64,000 nt of DNA from Pseudomonas sp. KK4 (lineage in GTDB: Bacteria; Pseudomonadota; Gammaproteobacteria; Pseudomonadales; Pseudomonadaceae), in contig NZ_LYVP01000016.1 of the NCBI RefSeq assembly GCF_001984065.1, positions 18,708 to 82,707 on the forward strand. Direction: 5' to 3'. This document shows, piece by piece, positions 56,632-64,000 of this stretch (its first letter is position 1; each line of letters begins with the position of its first letter). The notes below the pieces were generated by a model. That model saw only the letters and a program-made list of their open reading frames with translations, was not told where the DNA came from and searched no databases. The position numbers and the translations under genes were made by a program.

Positions 56632-57104
56632 TTGGCCTCCAACTGCGCCAGCAGGCTGACCATTTCCAGAGCGGACAGGGCAGCTTCGGCACCTTTGTTA
56701 CCGGCCTTGGTGCCGGAACGTTCGATGGCTTGCTCGATGGAATCAACGGTCAGCACGCCAAAGGCGACCGGTACGCCGAACTCCATGGACACCTGGGCCA
56801 GGCCCTTGGTGCATTCGCCCGCGACGTATTCGAAGTGCGGCGTACCGCCACGAATGACCGCGCCCAGGGCAATGATGGCTGCGAACTCGCCCTTCTGAGC
56901 GACTTTCTGCGCAACCAGCGGGATTTCGAAGGCGCCAGGGGCACGGATGAGGGTGATGTCGCTTTCGCTCACGCCATGGCGAACCAGGGCATCGACTGCA
57001 CCGCTGACCAGGCTTTCAACGACGAAACTGTTGAAACGGCCCACTACCAGAGCGTAGCGGCCTTTGGGGGCGATGAAGGTACCTTCGATGGTCTTCAGGG
57101 TCAT
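56628..57104 (-). CDS. ribH: 6,7-dimethyl-8-ribityllumazine synthase
   Basis: Penultimate step of riboflavin synthesis, forming icosahedral or pentameric particles. The 158-residue product has [20 protein letters not shown], the [20 protein letters not shown] substrate region, [16 protein letters not shown] and the catalytic-His stretch. Upstream, toward ribBA, is an 88-bp gap with a 9-bp hairpin. Coupled to nusB. Confidence 0.96.
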   Translation of the reverse strand: MTLKTIEGTFIAPKGRYALVVGRFNSFVVESLVSGAVDALVRHGVSESDITLIRAPGAFEIPLVAQKVAQKGEFAAIIALGAVIRGGTPHFEYVAGECTKGLAQVSMEFGVPVAFGVLTVDSIEQAIERSGTKAGNKGAEAALSALEMVSLLAQLEAK

Positions 57105-57126
57105 TCGATAGATCTCTTAAAGAGCC

Positions 57127-57149
57127 GGGACGCGTCTGCTACGCGCCCC
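57127..57149 (-). promoter_or_regulatory. Hairpin between ribBA and ribH
   Basis: On the minus strand GGGGCGCGT-AGCAG-ACGCGTCCC, a 9-bp stem with one G-U pair, 23 bp upstream of the ribH ATG; followed by the short palindrome CTCTTTAAGAG and no T-run. May affect ribH translation or mRNA processing. Confidence 0.4.
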
Positions 57150-57192
57150 TCAGGGATATTTGAACCGCGAATTCAGGGCCGGGAACAACCGG

Positions 57193-58287
57193 TCATTCTT
57201 CGGAGGGCACGTATTCTACAACTTCCAGATCAAAACCGGATATCGCATTAAATTTCATTGGTGCCGACATCAGGCGCATTTTGCGCACGCCCAGGTCACG
57301 CAGGATCTGCGAACCGGCACCGACGATGCTGTAGGTGGTCGGTTTTTTCACGGCCGCGTGATCGGCGGTTTCGCGAATATGCGCCAGCAGCACGTCGCCA
57401 TCGAGCGGGTGACCGAGCAACAGCACCACACCGCTGCCGGCCTCGGCCACCGCGCTCATCGCGGCGCGCAGGCTCCAGCGGCCCGGTTGCTTGACCATCA
57501 GCAGGTCGCGCAGCGGGTCCATGTTATGCACACGTACCAGGGTCGGCTCTTCGGCGCAGACGTTGCCCAGGGTCAGGGCCATGTGCACGTCGCCTTCCAC
57601 CGAATCACGATAGGTCACCAGGTTGAATTGGCCCAGTTCGCTGTCCAACGGCTGCTCGGCAATCCGCTGAACGGTACGTTCGTGGATCATCCGGTAGTGG
57701 ATCAGGTCGGCGATGGTGCCGATCTTGATGTTGTGTTCGGCGGCGAAGGCTTCCAGTTCGGCGCGACGGGACATGGTGCCGTCGTCGTTCATCACTTCGC
57801 AGATTACGCCGCTCGGTTCGAAACCGGCCATGCGTGCCAGGTCACAGGCCGCTTCGGTGTGGCCGGCGCGAGCGAGGGTGCCGCCGGCCTGGGCCATCAG
57901 CGGGAAGATGTGGCCCGGGCTGACGATGTCATCGGCCTTGGCGTCTTTGGCAGCGGCAGCCTGTACGGTGCGCGCGCGGTCGGCGGCGGAGATGCCGGTG
58001 GTCACGCCGGTGGCCGCTTCGATCGACACGGTGAACTTGGTACCGAAACCGGAACCGTTGCGCGGCGCCATCAATGGCAGCTTGAGCAGTTCGCAGCGCT
58101 CACGGCTCATCGGCATGCAGATCAGGCCGCGGGCGTGCTTGGCCATGAAGTTGATGTGCTCGGCCTGGCAGCACTCGGCGGCCATGATCAGGTCACCTTC
58201 GTTCTCGCGGTCTTCGTCATCCATGAGGATGACCATCTTGCCTTGGCGGATGTCTTCTACCAGTTCTTCGATGCTATTGAGCGCCAC
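57193..58287 (-). CDS. ribBA: 3,4-dihydroxy-2-butanone-4-phosphate synthase with degenerate GTP cyclohydrolase II domain
   Basis: A 364-residue two-domain protein. The N-terminal synthase (~1-200) is intact: MDDEDRENEGDLIMAAECC, MPMSRERCELLKLPLM and GHTEAACDLARMAGFEPSGV with metal and substrate residues. The C-terminal half (~205-364) has the cyclohydrolase II fold but lacks the zinc ligand cluster (no C-x10-CDC), so it should not hydrolyse GTP; RibA encoded at 53 kb does that. No FMN riboswitch fits in the ~30-bp gap before it. Confidence 0.94.
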   Translation of the reverse strand: MALNSIEELVEDIRQGKMVILMDDEDRENEGDLIMAAECCQAEHINFMAKHARGLICMPMSRERCELLKLPLMAPRNGSGFGTKFTVSIEAATGVTTGISAADRARTVQAAAAKDAKADDIVSPGHIFPLMAQAGGTLARAGHTEAACDLARMAGFEPSGVICEVMNDDGTMSRRAELEAFAAEHNIKIGTIADLIHYRMIHERTVQRIAEQPLDSELGQFNLVTYRDSVEGDVHMALTLGNVCAEEPTLVRVHNMDPLRDLLMVKQPGRWSLRAAMSAVAEAGSGVVLLLGHPLDGDVLLAHIRETADHAAVKKPTTYSIVGAGSQILRDLGVRKMRLMSAPMKFNAISGFDLEVVEYVPSEE

Positions 58288-58317
58288 AAGGCACCCCCTT
58301 ATTTCGACATTTGAGCT

Positions 58318-58980
58318 TCAGGATTTGAGGTAGCCGTTGGCGGCCAGAAAGCTTTCGGTGATGTTACCGGCAGCCGGCTCCGCAGCCTTGTCGCCCAACA
58401 GCAGGCGCTCCAGATAACGGGCAAGCAAATCGACTTCCAGGTTCACCCGTCGACCTGGCTGGTACGACGCCATGATGGTTTCACTCAGGGTGTGCGGAAT
58501 GATGGTCAGCAGGAACTCGGCGCCGTCGACCGCGTTCACGGTCAGGCTGGTGCCGTCGACGGTGATCGAGCCCTTGTGGGCGATGTACTTGGCCAGTTCC
58601 TTTGGCGCGCGGATGCGGAACTCCACGGCCCGGGCGTTCTCGGTGCGGGCAACCACTTCGCCCACGCCGTCGACGTGGCCGCTGACGAGATGCCCGCCCA
58701 GGCGAGTGGTCGGGGTCAGGGCTTTTTCCAGGTTGACCGGGCTGCCGCTCTTGAGGTCGTTCATGGCGGTGCAGTCCAGGGTTTCACGACTGACGTCCGC
58801 CGCGAAGCCGTTGCCCGGCAATTCAACGGCGGTCAGGCACACGCCGTTGACCGCAATGCTGTCGCCCAGCTTGACGTCGCTCAGGTCGAGCTTGCCGGTT
58901 TCGACATGAACCCGCACATCTCCGCCTTTTGGGGTCAATGCACGAATACTGCCGATCGATTCGATGATGCCGGTGAACAT
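58318..58980 (-). CDS. ribC: Riboflavin synthase, alpha subunit
   Basis: Dismutates two lumazine molecules to riboflavin. The 220-residue product shows the two lumazine-binding barrels: MFTGIIESIGSIRALTPKGG with GDSIAVNGVCLTAVEL, and LVSGHVDGVGEVVARTEN with GSITVDGTSLTVNAV. Called ribE in some pseudomonads. 45 bp after ribD and 30 bp before ribBA, one transcription unit. Confidence 0.96.
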   Translation of the reverse strand: MFTGIIESIGSIRALTPKGGDVRVHVETGKLDLSDVKLGDSIAVNGVCLTAVELPGNGFAADVSRETLDCTAMNDLKSGSPVNLEKALTPTTRLGGHLVSGHVDGVGEVVARTENARAVEFRIRAPKELAKYIAHKGSITVDGTSLTVNAVDGAEFLLTIIPHTLSETIMASYQPGRRVNLEVDLLARYLERLLLGDKAAEPAAGNITESFLAANGYLKS

Positions 58981-59025
58981 GGGGTTCTCCTCGAGAACAG
59001 GGCCAGCGCTTTAACTGGCCTGGAA

Positions 59026-60159
59026 TTATACGCTCGCTGCTGGCGAAGGGATGGCAGTGACTCGCCAGTCATCGCCCACGGCGCGAATGTCGGTGATTTT
59101 GAGTTCCGGTGCATCTTTCATTTGCGCGAGCGGCCAATCCAGCAATGGCCGCGCCGTGGAACCGAGGAATTTACCGGCGATGAAGATCAGGAATTCATCC
59201 ACCAGGCCGAGCTGGGCAAAGGCGCCCGCCAGCCGTGGGCCGGCCTCGACCAAGACCTCGTTGACGCCACGGTGTGCGAGTTCGACCAGCAACTGACGCA
59301 AGTCGACCTGGCCATCGTAGCCAGGCACGATCAGGCATTCAGGGCCATTGGCATACTGCTCTTCCACTGCCACACAGGTGGCGACCAGCGCCGGGCCCGC
59401 CTTGAAGAACGGCGCATCCAGCGGCACCCGCAAGCGGCCGTCTACCAGCACCCGCAGCGGCGGACGGCTCAGGGCCAGGGCGGTTTGTTCGGCATCCAGA
59501 CCCAACTCTTCGACGCGCACGGTCAAGCGTGCGTTGTCCGCCAGCACCGTATCGGCGCCGGTCAGCACCACGCTGGCCTGGGCGCGCAGCCGCTGTACCG
59601 CCGAACGCGCCGCCGGGCCGGTGATCCATTGGCTTTCGCCGCTGGCCATCGCCGTGCGACCGTCCAGGCTCATGGCCAGCTTGACCCGTACGAACGGCAA
59701 GCCGTGCTCCATGCGCTTGAGAAAGCCTTGATTGAGCGTGCGCGCCTCGCTTTCCAGCACGCCGCTGACCGTGGCGATGCCGGCCTGCTCCAGGCGTTGC
59801 AGACCGCGACCGGCCACGTCCGGGTTCGGGTCCTGCATGGCGGCCACGACCCGCGCCACACCGGCATTCACCAGCGCGTCGGCGCAGGGCGGCGTACGGC
59901 CATGGTGGCTGCAGGGTTCGAGGGTCACGTAAGCGGTCGCGCCCCGGGCCAGTTCACCGGCGGCGCGCAGGGCATGGACTTCGGCATGGGGTTCGCCGGC
60001 GCGCACGTGCCAGCCTTCGCCGACAATCTGCCCGTCCCGCACGATCACGCAGCCAACCCTTGGGTTGGGATGGGTCGTGTAATGACCCTTGCGCGCCAGT
60101 TCCAGTGCGCGGGCCATGTACTGGGCGTCGAGGATGGCAAGCTCTGCGGGTGTGGTCAT
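59026..60159 (-). CDS. ribD: Bifunctional riboflavin deaminase/reductase RibD
   Basis: The 377-residue enzyme carries out steps 2 and 3 of riboflavin synthesis. N-terminal cytidine-deaminase-like domain (~10-150) with zinc ligands in EPHAEVHAL and [20 protein letters not shown]-terminal reductase domain (~155-370) with [30 protein letters not shown] and [16 protein letters not shown]. The start overlaps nrdR by 4 bp. Confidence 0.96.
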   Translation of the reverse strand: MTTPAELAILDAQYMARALELARKGHYTTHPNPRVGCVIVRDGQIVGEGWHVRAGEPHAEVHALRAAGELARGATAYVTLEPCSHHGRTPPCADALVNAGVARVVAAMQDPNPDVAGRGLQRLEQAGIATVSGVLESEARTLNQGFLKRMEHGLPFVRVKLAMSLDGRTAMASGESQWITGPAARSAVQRLRAQASVVLTGADTVLADNARLTVRVEELGLDAEQTALALSRPPLRVLVDGRLRVPLDAPFFKAGPALVATCVAVEEQYANGPECLIVPGYDGQVDLRQLLVELAHRGVNEVLVEAGPRLAGAFAQLGLVDEFLIFIAGKFLGSTARPLLDWPLAQMKDAPELKITDIRAVGDDWRVTAIPSPAASV

Positions 60160-60620
60160 TCTTTCACCGGTTCACGGGCCAGGCGATCGATCTCTTCACG
60201 GAACTCGTTGAGGTCCTGAAAGCGCCGATACACTGAAGCGAAGCGGATGTAGGCGACTTCGTCGAGCTTTTGCAGCTCGGCCATCACCAGCTCACCGACC
60301 ACGAGGGATTTGACCTCGCGCTCGCCGGTGGCGCGCAGTTTGTGTTTGATGTGCACCAGCGACGATTCGAGACGCTCGACACTCACCGGGCGCTTTTCCA
60401 GCGCGCGCTGCATGCCGGCGCGGAGTTTTTCTTCGTCGAACGGCTGGCGACTGCCGTCGGTTTTGATCAGGCGCGGCAACACCAGTTCAGCGGTTTCGAA
60501 CGTCGTGAAACGCTCGCCGCAGGCCAGGCATTCGCGCCGGCGGCGCACCTGTTCGCCCTCGGCGACCAGACGCGAGTCGATGACCTTGGTGTCGTTGGCA
60601 CCGCAGAAGGGACAGTGCAT
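60156..60620 (-). CDS. nrdR: Transcriptional repressor NrdR
   Basis: Nucleotide-sensing repressor of ribonucleotide reductase genes. ATG 60620 gives the canonical [19 protein letters not shown] start and 154 residues; the longer frame is spurious. Zinc ribbon cysteines (CPFC, CLAC) are followed by [15 protein letters not shown] and the ATP-cone domain (~49-139, [20 protein letters not shown]). Heads the nrdR-ribD-ribC-ribBA-ribH-nusB-thiL-pgpA run. No NrdR boxes in view because the nrd genes are elsewhere. Confidence 0.96.
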   Translation of the reverse strand: MHCPFCGANDTKVIDSRLVAEGEQVRRRRECLACGERFTTFETAELVLPRLIKTDGSRQPFDEEKLRAGMQRALEKRPVSVERLESSLVHIKHKLRATGEREVKSLVVGELVMAELQKLDEVAYIRFASVYRRFQDLNEFREEIDRLAREPVKE

Positions 60621-60738
60621 GGTGGCAGGCAACAAAAAAAGGGAGGGCCATGGTAGCGCATCCCCGTGGCAAGACAAGCCATAGGGTTTGCGGTATACAG
60701 ACTGGCTATATATGGATCATGTTTTGCTGGAGCCGCAA

Positions 60739-61203
60739 ATGTCCCTAAGACCGCTTGTTTTGCTCAGTCTTTTCAGCCTGTTGGTGGCCTGCGGCAGCGA
60801 TGCGCCCAAGCCTCAACCGCCGACCCCGGGCCCTGCGCCGGAGCAGGCCCAGAAGAGAGCCAGGGAGTCGGTCAACCTCGGACCGTTGCCAGCCTATCAA
60901 CGGGAGTTGAGCGGCACCCTGCAGGGCGTGCCGGCCGGCGCCGAAATCGAACTGGCGCTGCTGGTGATCGACGACAAGGACCGCCCGCAACAATTGCTCG
61001 CCAGTTCCAGCCTGATCGGCACCAATCAGGTGTTGCCGTTTCAGTTGCGCTTCAACCCGGAATCCTTTCCGGCGGGGGCCCGCGTTGAACTGCGGGGCCG
61101 CGCCACCCAGTCCGGCCAGCTGATCCTGCACCTGCCGTCGCAACTGATCACCCAGCCCACGACCCAGGCCCTGGGCCAACTGCAATTCGTCAAAGCCCCA
61201 TGA
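60739..61203 (+). CDS. YbaY-family lipoprotein (YscW-like)
   Basis: A 154-residue lipoprotein: ATG 60739 (the frame opens at 60688 but only this start gives the signal SLRPLVLLSLFSLLVAC, Cys ~18). A proline-rich linker (APKPQPPTPGPAPEQ) leads to a YbaY/YscW-type beta domain (~50-154, ELSGTLQGVPAGAEIELALL; LPFQLRFNPESFPAGARVEL). Related proteins are outer-membrane lipoproteins, some acting as secretin pilotins; no secretion genes are here. Overlaps the methyltransferase gene by 4 bp. Confidence 0.85.
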   Translation: MSLRPLVLLSLFSLLVACGSDAPKPQPPTPGPAPEQAQKRARESVNLGPLPAYQRELSGTLQGVPAGAEIELALLVIDDKDRPQQLLASSSLIGTNQVLPFQLRFNPESFPAGARVELRGRATQSGQLILHLPSQLITQPTTQALGQLQFVKAP

Positions 61204-61853
61204 ATACACCGCTGGACCTGCAACAGGCTTTGGGTGAACTGCTCGGTGATGCGCGCCTGGTCGCCTGTGAGCTGCCGAACACCGAGTTGAAGCTGTGGCT
61301 GATCGACGGCGACAACATGGACCGCGCCTTCAGCCCGGAAGAAACCCGGCGCATCCTGCATGAACCACCCTACTGGAGTTTCTGCTGGGCCAGCGGCCTG
61401 GCGGTGGCCCGCTATCTGGCTGAGTTCCCCGAATGGGTCAAAGGCAAGCGGGTGCTGGATTTCGGCGCCGGTTCCGGGGTGGCGGGGATTGCCGCGGTCA
61501 AGGCGGGAGCGCTGGAAGTGGTGGCCTGTGATCTGGACCCGCTGGCAATCGCGGCCTGCCGGGCGAATGCCCAACTCAATGATGTGCAGTTGAGCTACTC
61601 CACCGATTTTTTCACCGAGGCCGATCGCTTCGATCTGATTCTGGTGGCGGATGTGCTGTACGACCGGGCGAACCTGCCGTTGCTCGATGAGTTTCTCAGT
61701 CGGGGTCGAGAGGCGCTGGTGGCGGATTCACGGGTGCGGGATTTTCAGCATCCGCTGTATCGGCGCATCGAGATGCTCGAAGCGATGACGCTGCCGGATT
61801 TGTGTGAACCCGAAGAGTTTCGGCATGTGAGCCTGTACCACGCGCGCCGTTGA
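61200..61853 (+). CDS. Class I SAM-dependent methyltransferase
   Basis: A 217-residue Rossmann methyltransferase. SAM motif I is VLDFGAGSGVAGIAAVKAGA, motif II VVACDLDPLAIAACRANAQL, and LILVADVLYDRANLPLLDEF resembles the ETFB/METTL20 lysine methyltransferase group (post-motif DVLYD). The substrate may be a protein lysine (electron-transfer flavoprotein beta in related enzymes) but is unproven. Coupled to the upstream lipoprotein gene by ATGA. Confidence 0.85.
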   Translation: MNTPLDLQQALGELLGDARLVACELPNTELKLWLIDGDNMDRAFSPEETRRILHEPPYWSFCWASGLAVARYLAEFPEWVKGKRVLDFGAGSGVAGIAAVKAGALEVVACDLDPLAIAACRANAQLNDVQLSYSTDFFTEADRFDLILVADVLYDRANLPLLDEFLSRGREALVADSRVRDFQHPLYRRIEMLEAMTLPDLCEPEEFRHVSLYHARR

Positions 61854-61923
61854 TTGCACACCCTTCCGGCCAGCCCCCACCAAGCCGTATAGTTGCCCCA
61901 TCCACGCTTTTACGAGATCCCCC

Positions 61924-62796
61924 ATGAGTCAGCCAACGCCGTACATCTTCGACGCCACGACTGCCGATTTCGACCAGTCGGTGATCGAGAACTCTTTCCA
62001 CAAACCGGTTCTGGTGGATTTCTGGGCCGAATGGTGTGCGCCGTGCAAGGTGCTGATGCCGATGTTGCAGACCATCGCCGAGAGCTATCAGGGCGAGCTG
62101 TTGCTGGCCAAGGTCAACTGCGACCTCGAGCAGGACATCGTCGCCCGCTTCGGTATCCGCAGCCTGCCGACGGTGGTGCTGTTCAAGGACGGTCAACCGG
62201 TCGATGGTTTTGCCGGGGCGCAACCGGAGTCCGCCGTTCGGGCATTGCTCGAACCCCATGTGCAGATGCCGCCGCCCGCCGCTGCCGATCCGTTCGAACA
62301 GGCTCAGGCGCTGTTCGACGACAGTCGCTTTGCCGACGCCGAGGCCATTCTCAAAGTGCTGCTGGGCGAAGACAACACCAACGCCAAGGCGCTGATTCTG
62401 TATGCGCGCTGCCTCACCGAACGCGGCGAACTGGGTGAAGCGCAGGCCGTACTCGATGCGGTCAAGAGCGATGAGCACAAGGCCGCCCTGGCCGGCGCCA
62501 AGGCGCAGATCAAGTTCCTGGGCCTTGCCAAGGACTTGCCGGACGCCGCCGACCTGAAGGCGCGGCTGGCGAAAGATCCGCTGGATGATGAGTCGGTCTA
62601 TCAACTGGCGATTCAGCAACTGGCCCGCCAGCAATACGAAGCGGCGCTGGATGGCTTGCTCAAGCTGTTCATGCGCAATCGCAGCTACAGCGAAGGCTTG
62701 CCTCACAAGACTTTGCTGCAGGTGTTCGAATTGCTGGGCAATGATCACCCGCTGGTGACCACCTACCGTCGCAAGTTGTTCGCTGCGCTGTATTGA
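61924..62796 (+). CDS. cnoX: Thioredoxin-TPR protein CnoX (YbbN)
   Basis: A 290-residue chaperedoxin: N-terminal thioredoxin domain (~1-110) with LVDFWAEWCAPCKVLMPML, then TPR-like repeats (~120-285, QAQALFDDSRFADAEAILKV; YQLAIQQLARQQYEAALDGL). The family protects substrates from overoxidation and hands them to GroEL/DnaK. E. coli CnoX lacks the first active-site cysteine; here both (Cys38, Cys41) are present, so it may also act as an oxidoreductase. Own short leader, 70 bp after the methyltransferase gene. Confidence 0.92.
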   Translation: MSQPTPYIFDATTADFDQSVIENSFHKPVLVDFWAEWCAPCKVLMPMLQTIAESYQGELLLAKVNCDLEQDIVARFGIRSLPTVVLFKDGQPVDGFAGAQPESAVRALLEPHVQMPPPAAADPFEQAQALFDDSRFADAEAILKVLLGEDNTNAKALILYARCLTERGELGEAQAVLDAVKSDEHKAALAGAKAQIKFLGLAKDLPDAADLKARLAKDPLDDESVYQLAIQQLARQQYEAALDGLLKLFMRNRSYSEGLPHKTLLQVFELLGNDHPLVTTYRRKLFAALY

Positions 62797-62803
62797 TTCG
62801 CCC

Positions 62804-62861
62804 TTGCAGGAACACGGCTTGCCGGCGATGAGGTCGCTATCGCGGGCAAGCCCTGCTGCAA
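62804..62861. repeat. REP-like inverted repeat between cnoX and the next gene
   Basis: TTGCAGGAACACGGCTTGCC...GCGAT and ATCGCGGGCAAGCCCTGCTGCAA form an imperfect hairpin filling this convergent gap; it belongs to yet another REP-like class and likely ends both transcripts. Confidence 0.65.
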
Positions 62862-63212
62862 TTACAGGCCGCGATTGATCCAGTGATACAACGGCGTATC
62901 CCCGCCACTCTCCACCTTCACATCCGGGCTATGACGCAAGCGCACCAACAGGCGCTTTCCCGCCGCCGCGCTGCCGGTCAATCCTTCCAACTGCTCCAGC
63001 AAATCCGGCCCGCTCATTTGCCCCGCCTGGCGCAGCAGGTCCCGAGCGATCTGCCACGGCGCATCATCCTGATTCAACGGCTTGGCCGGCGCCGCAACGG
63101 CTTCGGTCTTTTCCACCTGCAACTGCGCACCCAGCCGCGCCCAGTCGGCGTCATCCAACTCCAGCGTCAAATCCACCGGCCAGTCGCCGATGCTTCCGCG
63201 AATTCGCAACAT
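62862..63212 (-). CDS. Conserved hypothetical protein
   Basis: A 116-codon gene; ATG 63212 gives MLRIRGSIGDWPVDLTLELD. No signal peptide or membrane segment. The N-terminal ~40 residues look like a small beta unit; after an Ala/Pro linker the rest (APWQIARDLLRQAGQMSGPD; RLLVRLRHSPDVKVESGGDT) is helical with a conserved-looking YHWI end. I do not recognise a family. Equivalent position to PA4062 of P. aeruginosa. Divergent from the DUF2796 gene. Confidence 0.7.
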   Translation of the reverse strand: MLRIRGSIGDWPVDLTLELDDADWARLGAQLQVEKTEAVAAPAKPLNQDDAPWQIARDLLRQAGQMSGPDLLEQLEGLTGSAAAGKRLLVRLRHSPDVKVESGGDTPLYHWINRGL

Positions 63213-63297
63213 AGGTCTGCTCCCGCATATTTCTGCCTTGCATGCTCCCATGGGGCTTGTGCAACGCCAAGCAGGCAGTCAAACTCTCCGCACTTAC

Positions 63298-63315
63298 GTT
63301 ATAAGATTACATAAC
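63298..63315. promoter_or_regulatory. Candidate Zur box
   Basis: GTTATAAGATTACATAAC, followed by AT; the right half CATAACAT matches the Zur half-site TATAACAT in seven of eight positions, the left half is poor. It lies 27 bp before the ATG of the DUF2796 gene, whose P. aeruginosa counterpart belongs to the zinc-starvation response. Confidence 0.5.
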
Positions 63316-63341
63316 ATATTTTTCATCTACGGAGATTCATC

Positions 63342-63932
63342 ATGCGTCGTCTGCTGCTCGCTTTGCCGTTTGCCTTGTTGCCGCTGGCCGTCGCACAGGC
63401 GGCCGACGAGCATGACCATGACCATGATCACGAGCACGGCAGCCTCGGCGCCCATGAACATGGCGTAGGTCGTCTGAACGCGGCGCTGGATAGCCAGACC
63501 CTGGAGCTGGAACTGGAAAGCCCGGCGATGAACCTGGTGGGCTTCGAACACGCTGCTACCTCCGATGCCGACAAGGCCAAGGTCGCCGCCACCCGCGCAC
63601 TGCTTGAAAAGCCCCTGGCGCTGTTCAGCCTGCCGCCAGCCGCCGGTTGCGTGGTGGCAAGCCAGGAACTGGAGAGCCCGTTGTTCGGTGACAAGCCGGA
63701 CGCCGATGACGATCACGACGAAGACGCCAAGGACGAACATCACCACGACCACAGTGAAATCCACGCCCACTATCACTTCACCTGCGCAACACCGGGTGCG
63801 CTGAAAACCCTGGACCTGGCGAATATTTTCAACACGTTCCCGGCCACCCAGAAAATTCAGGTACAACTGATCGGCCCGAGCGGGCAGCAAGGGCTTGAAG
63901 TGACGGCGAAGGCTGCGGCGCTCAAATTCTGA
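63342..63932 (+). CDS. Histidine-rich DUF2796 periplasmic protein (zinc-linked, ZrgA-like)
   Basis: A 196-residue exported protein: signal MRRLLLALPFALLPLAVAQA, ribosome binding site GGAG. Two His/Asp-rich patches are visible, HDHDHDHEHGSLGAHEHG (~26-43) and a second one at ~122-147 (DDDHDEDAKDEHHHDHSEIH), likely zinc-binding. DUF2796 core between and after them (LELELESPAMNLVGFEHAAT; FTCATPGALKTLDLANIFNT). Corresponds to PA4063, first gene of a Zur-controlled zinc-import locus; the ABC genes would lie beyond the window. Confidence 0.88.
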   Translation: MRRLLLALPFALLPLAVAQAADEHDHDHDHEHGSLGAHEHGVGRLNAALDSQTLELELESPAMNLVGFEHAATSDADKAKVAATRALLEKPLALFSLPPAAGCVVASQELESPLFGDKPDADDDHDEDAKDEHHHDHSEIHAHYHFTCATPGALKTLDLANIFNTFPATQKIQVQLIGPSGQQGLEVTAKAAALKF

Positions 63933-63952
63933 ATCCGCTAAAAATCGAACGC

Positions 63953-63978
63953 TGGGAGCGGGCTTGCTCGCGAAGGCG
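63953..63978. repeat. REP element at window end
   Basis: One copy of the GGGAGCGGGCTTGCTCGCGAAGGC core 20 bp past the DUF2796 stop; a second, inverted copy may lie beyond the window edge. Confidence 0.8.
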
Positions 63979-64000
63979 GTGTGTCAGTCGACATCAGCGT

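Noticed and set aside
58281..58320. FMN riboswitch before ribBA
   Set aside because: Only ~30 bp separate it from ribC; no RFN-element sequence.

Overview
The window reads as chromosomal core sequence of a Pseudomonas, most likely of the P. fluorescens group. The gene order (lptE-holA, lipA-lipB-ybeD-dacC-rlpA-mltB-rodA-mrdA-rlmH-rsfS-nadD-proA, ubiX-mpl, the ethanolamine genes, ppa, xseB-ispA-dxs, ribA, pgpA-thiL-nusB-ribH-ribBA-ribC-ribD-nrdR) follows the arrangement I recall from P. aeruginosa around PA3988-PA4063. The base composition is GC-rich, and typical fluorescens-group REP doublets (core GGGAGCGGGCTTGCTCGCG) lie between many genes. I saw no tRNA, rRNA, insertion sequence, CRISPR array or integrated prophage.

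Layout. 1-3.0 kb, plus strand: end of lptE, holA, the ribosome-rescue gene arfA and an MltB-type lytic transglycosylase. 3.1-15.7 kb, minus strand: LD-carboxypeptidase, lipoate genes, and a cell-elongation cluster (PBP5, RlpA, MltB, RodA, PBP2) with rlmH, rsfS, nadD and proA. 15.9-22.9 kb: alkyladenine glycosylase, a DedA-PAP2 fusion, a LON-domain protein, LrgB/CidA, a MaoC dehydratase, a MORN-repeat plus C13-peptidase lipoprotein and an NAD(P)-binding protein. 23-25.2 kb, minus: YceK-like lipoprotein, UbiX, Mpl. 25.3-32.1 kb: ethanolamine catabolism, with a sigma-54 activator transcribed divergently from an aldehyde dehydrogenase and eutBC, then a GNAT. 32.4-35.5 kb: DedA, MtfA, pyrophosphatase and an orphan phage-type S24 repressor. 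36-46.1 kb, minus: a six-gene alpha-2-macroglobulin (mag/yfa) operon. 46.6-51.8 kb: xseB-ispA-dxs and a BtuB-like receptor. 51.8-60.6 kb, minus: BtuF-like binding protein, ribA, an orphan solute-binding protein and the pgpA...nrdR riboflavin/thiamine operon. 60.7-64 kb: YbaY-like lipoprotein, methyltransferase, CnoX-type thioredoxin, an unknown protein and a histidine-rich zinc-linked DUF2796 protein.

Envelope maintenance and peptidoglycan turnover dominate: two MltB enzymes, RlpA, PBP5, PBP2/RodA, LdcA and Mpl (recycling), the mag operon, and two DedA proteins. The second theme is cofactor synthesis: lipoate, NAD, isoprenoids, riboflavin, TPP and B12 uptake.

The items most worth a second look are: a strong hairpin inside the 3' end of arfA, which fits programmed non-stop mRNA control; an RsmA/CsrA-type GGA hairpin over the ribosome binding site of the first mag gene; loss of the thioester cysteine in the macroglobulin; the MORN/C13 lipoprotein; an orphan S24 repressor with a perfect operator-like palindrome but no Ala-Gly or Cys-Gly cleavage bond in its linker; and an unexplained terminated intergenic element downstream of that repressor. 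No wholly new multi-gene system is evident; most of the window is conserved core genome.
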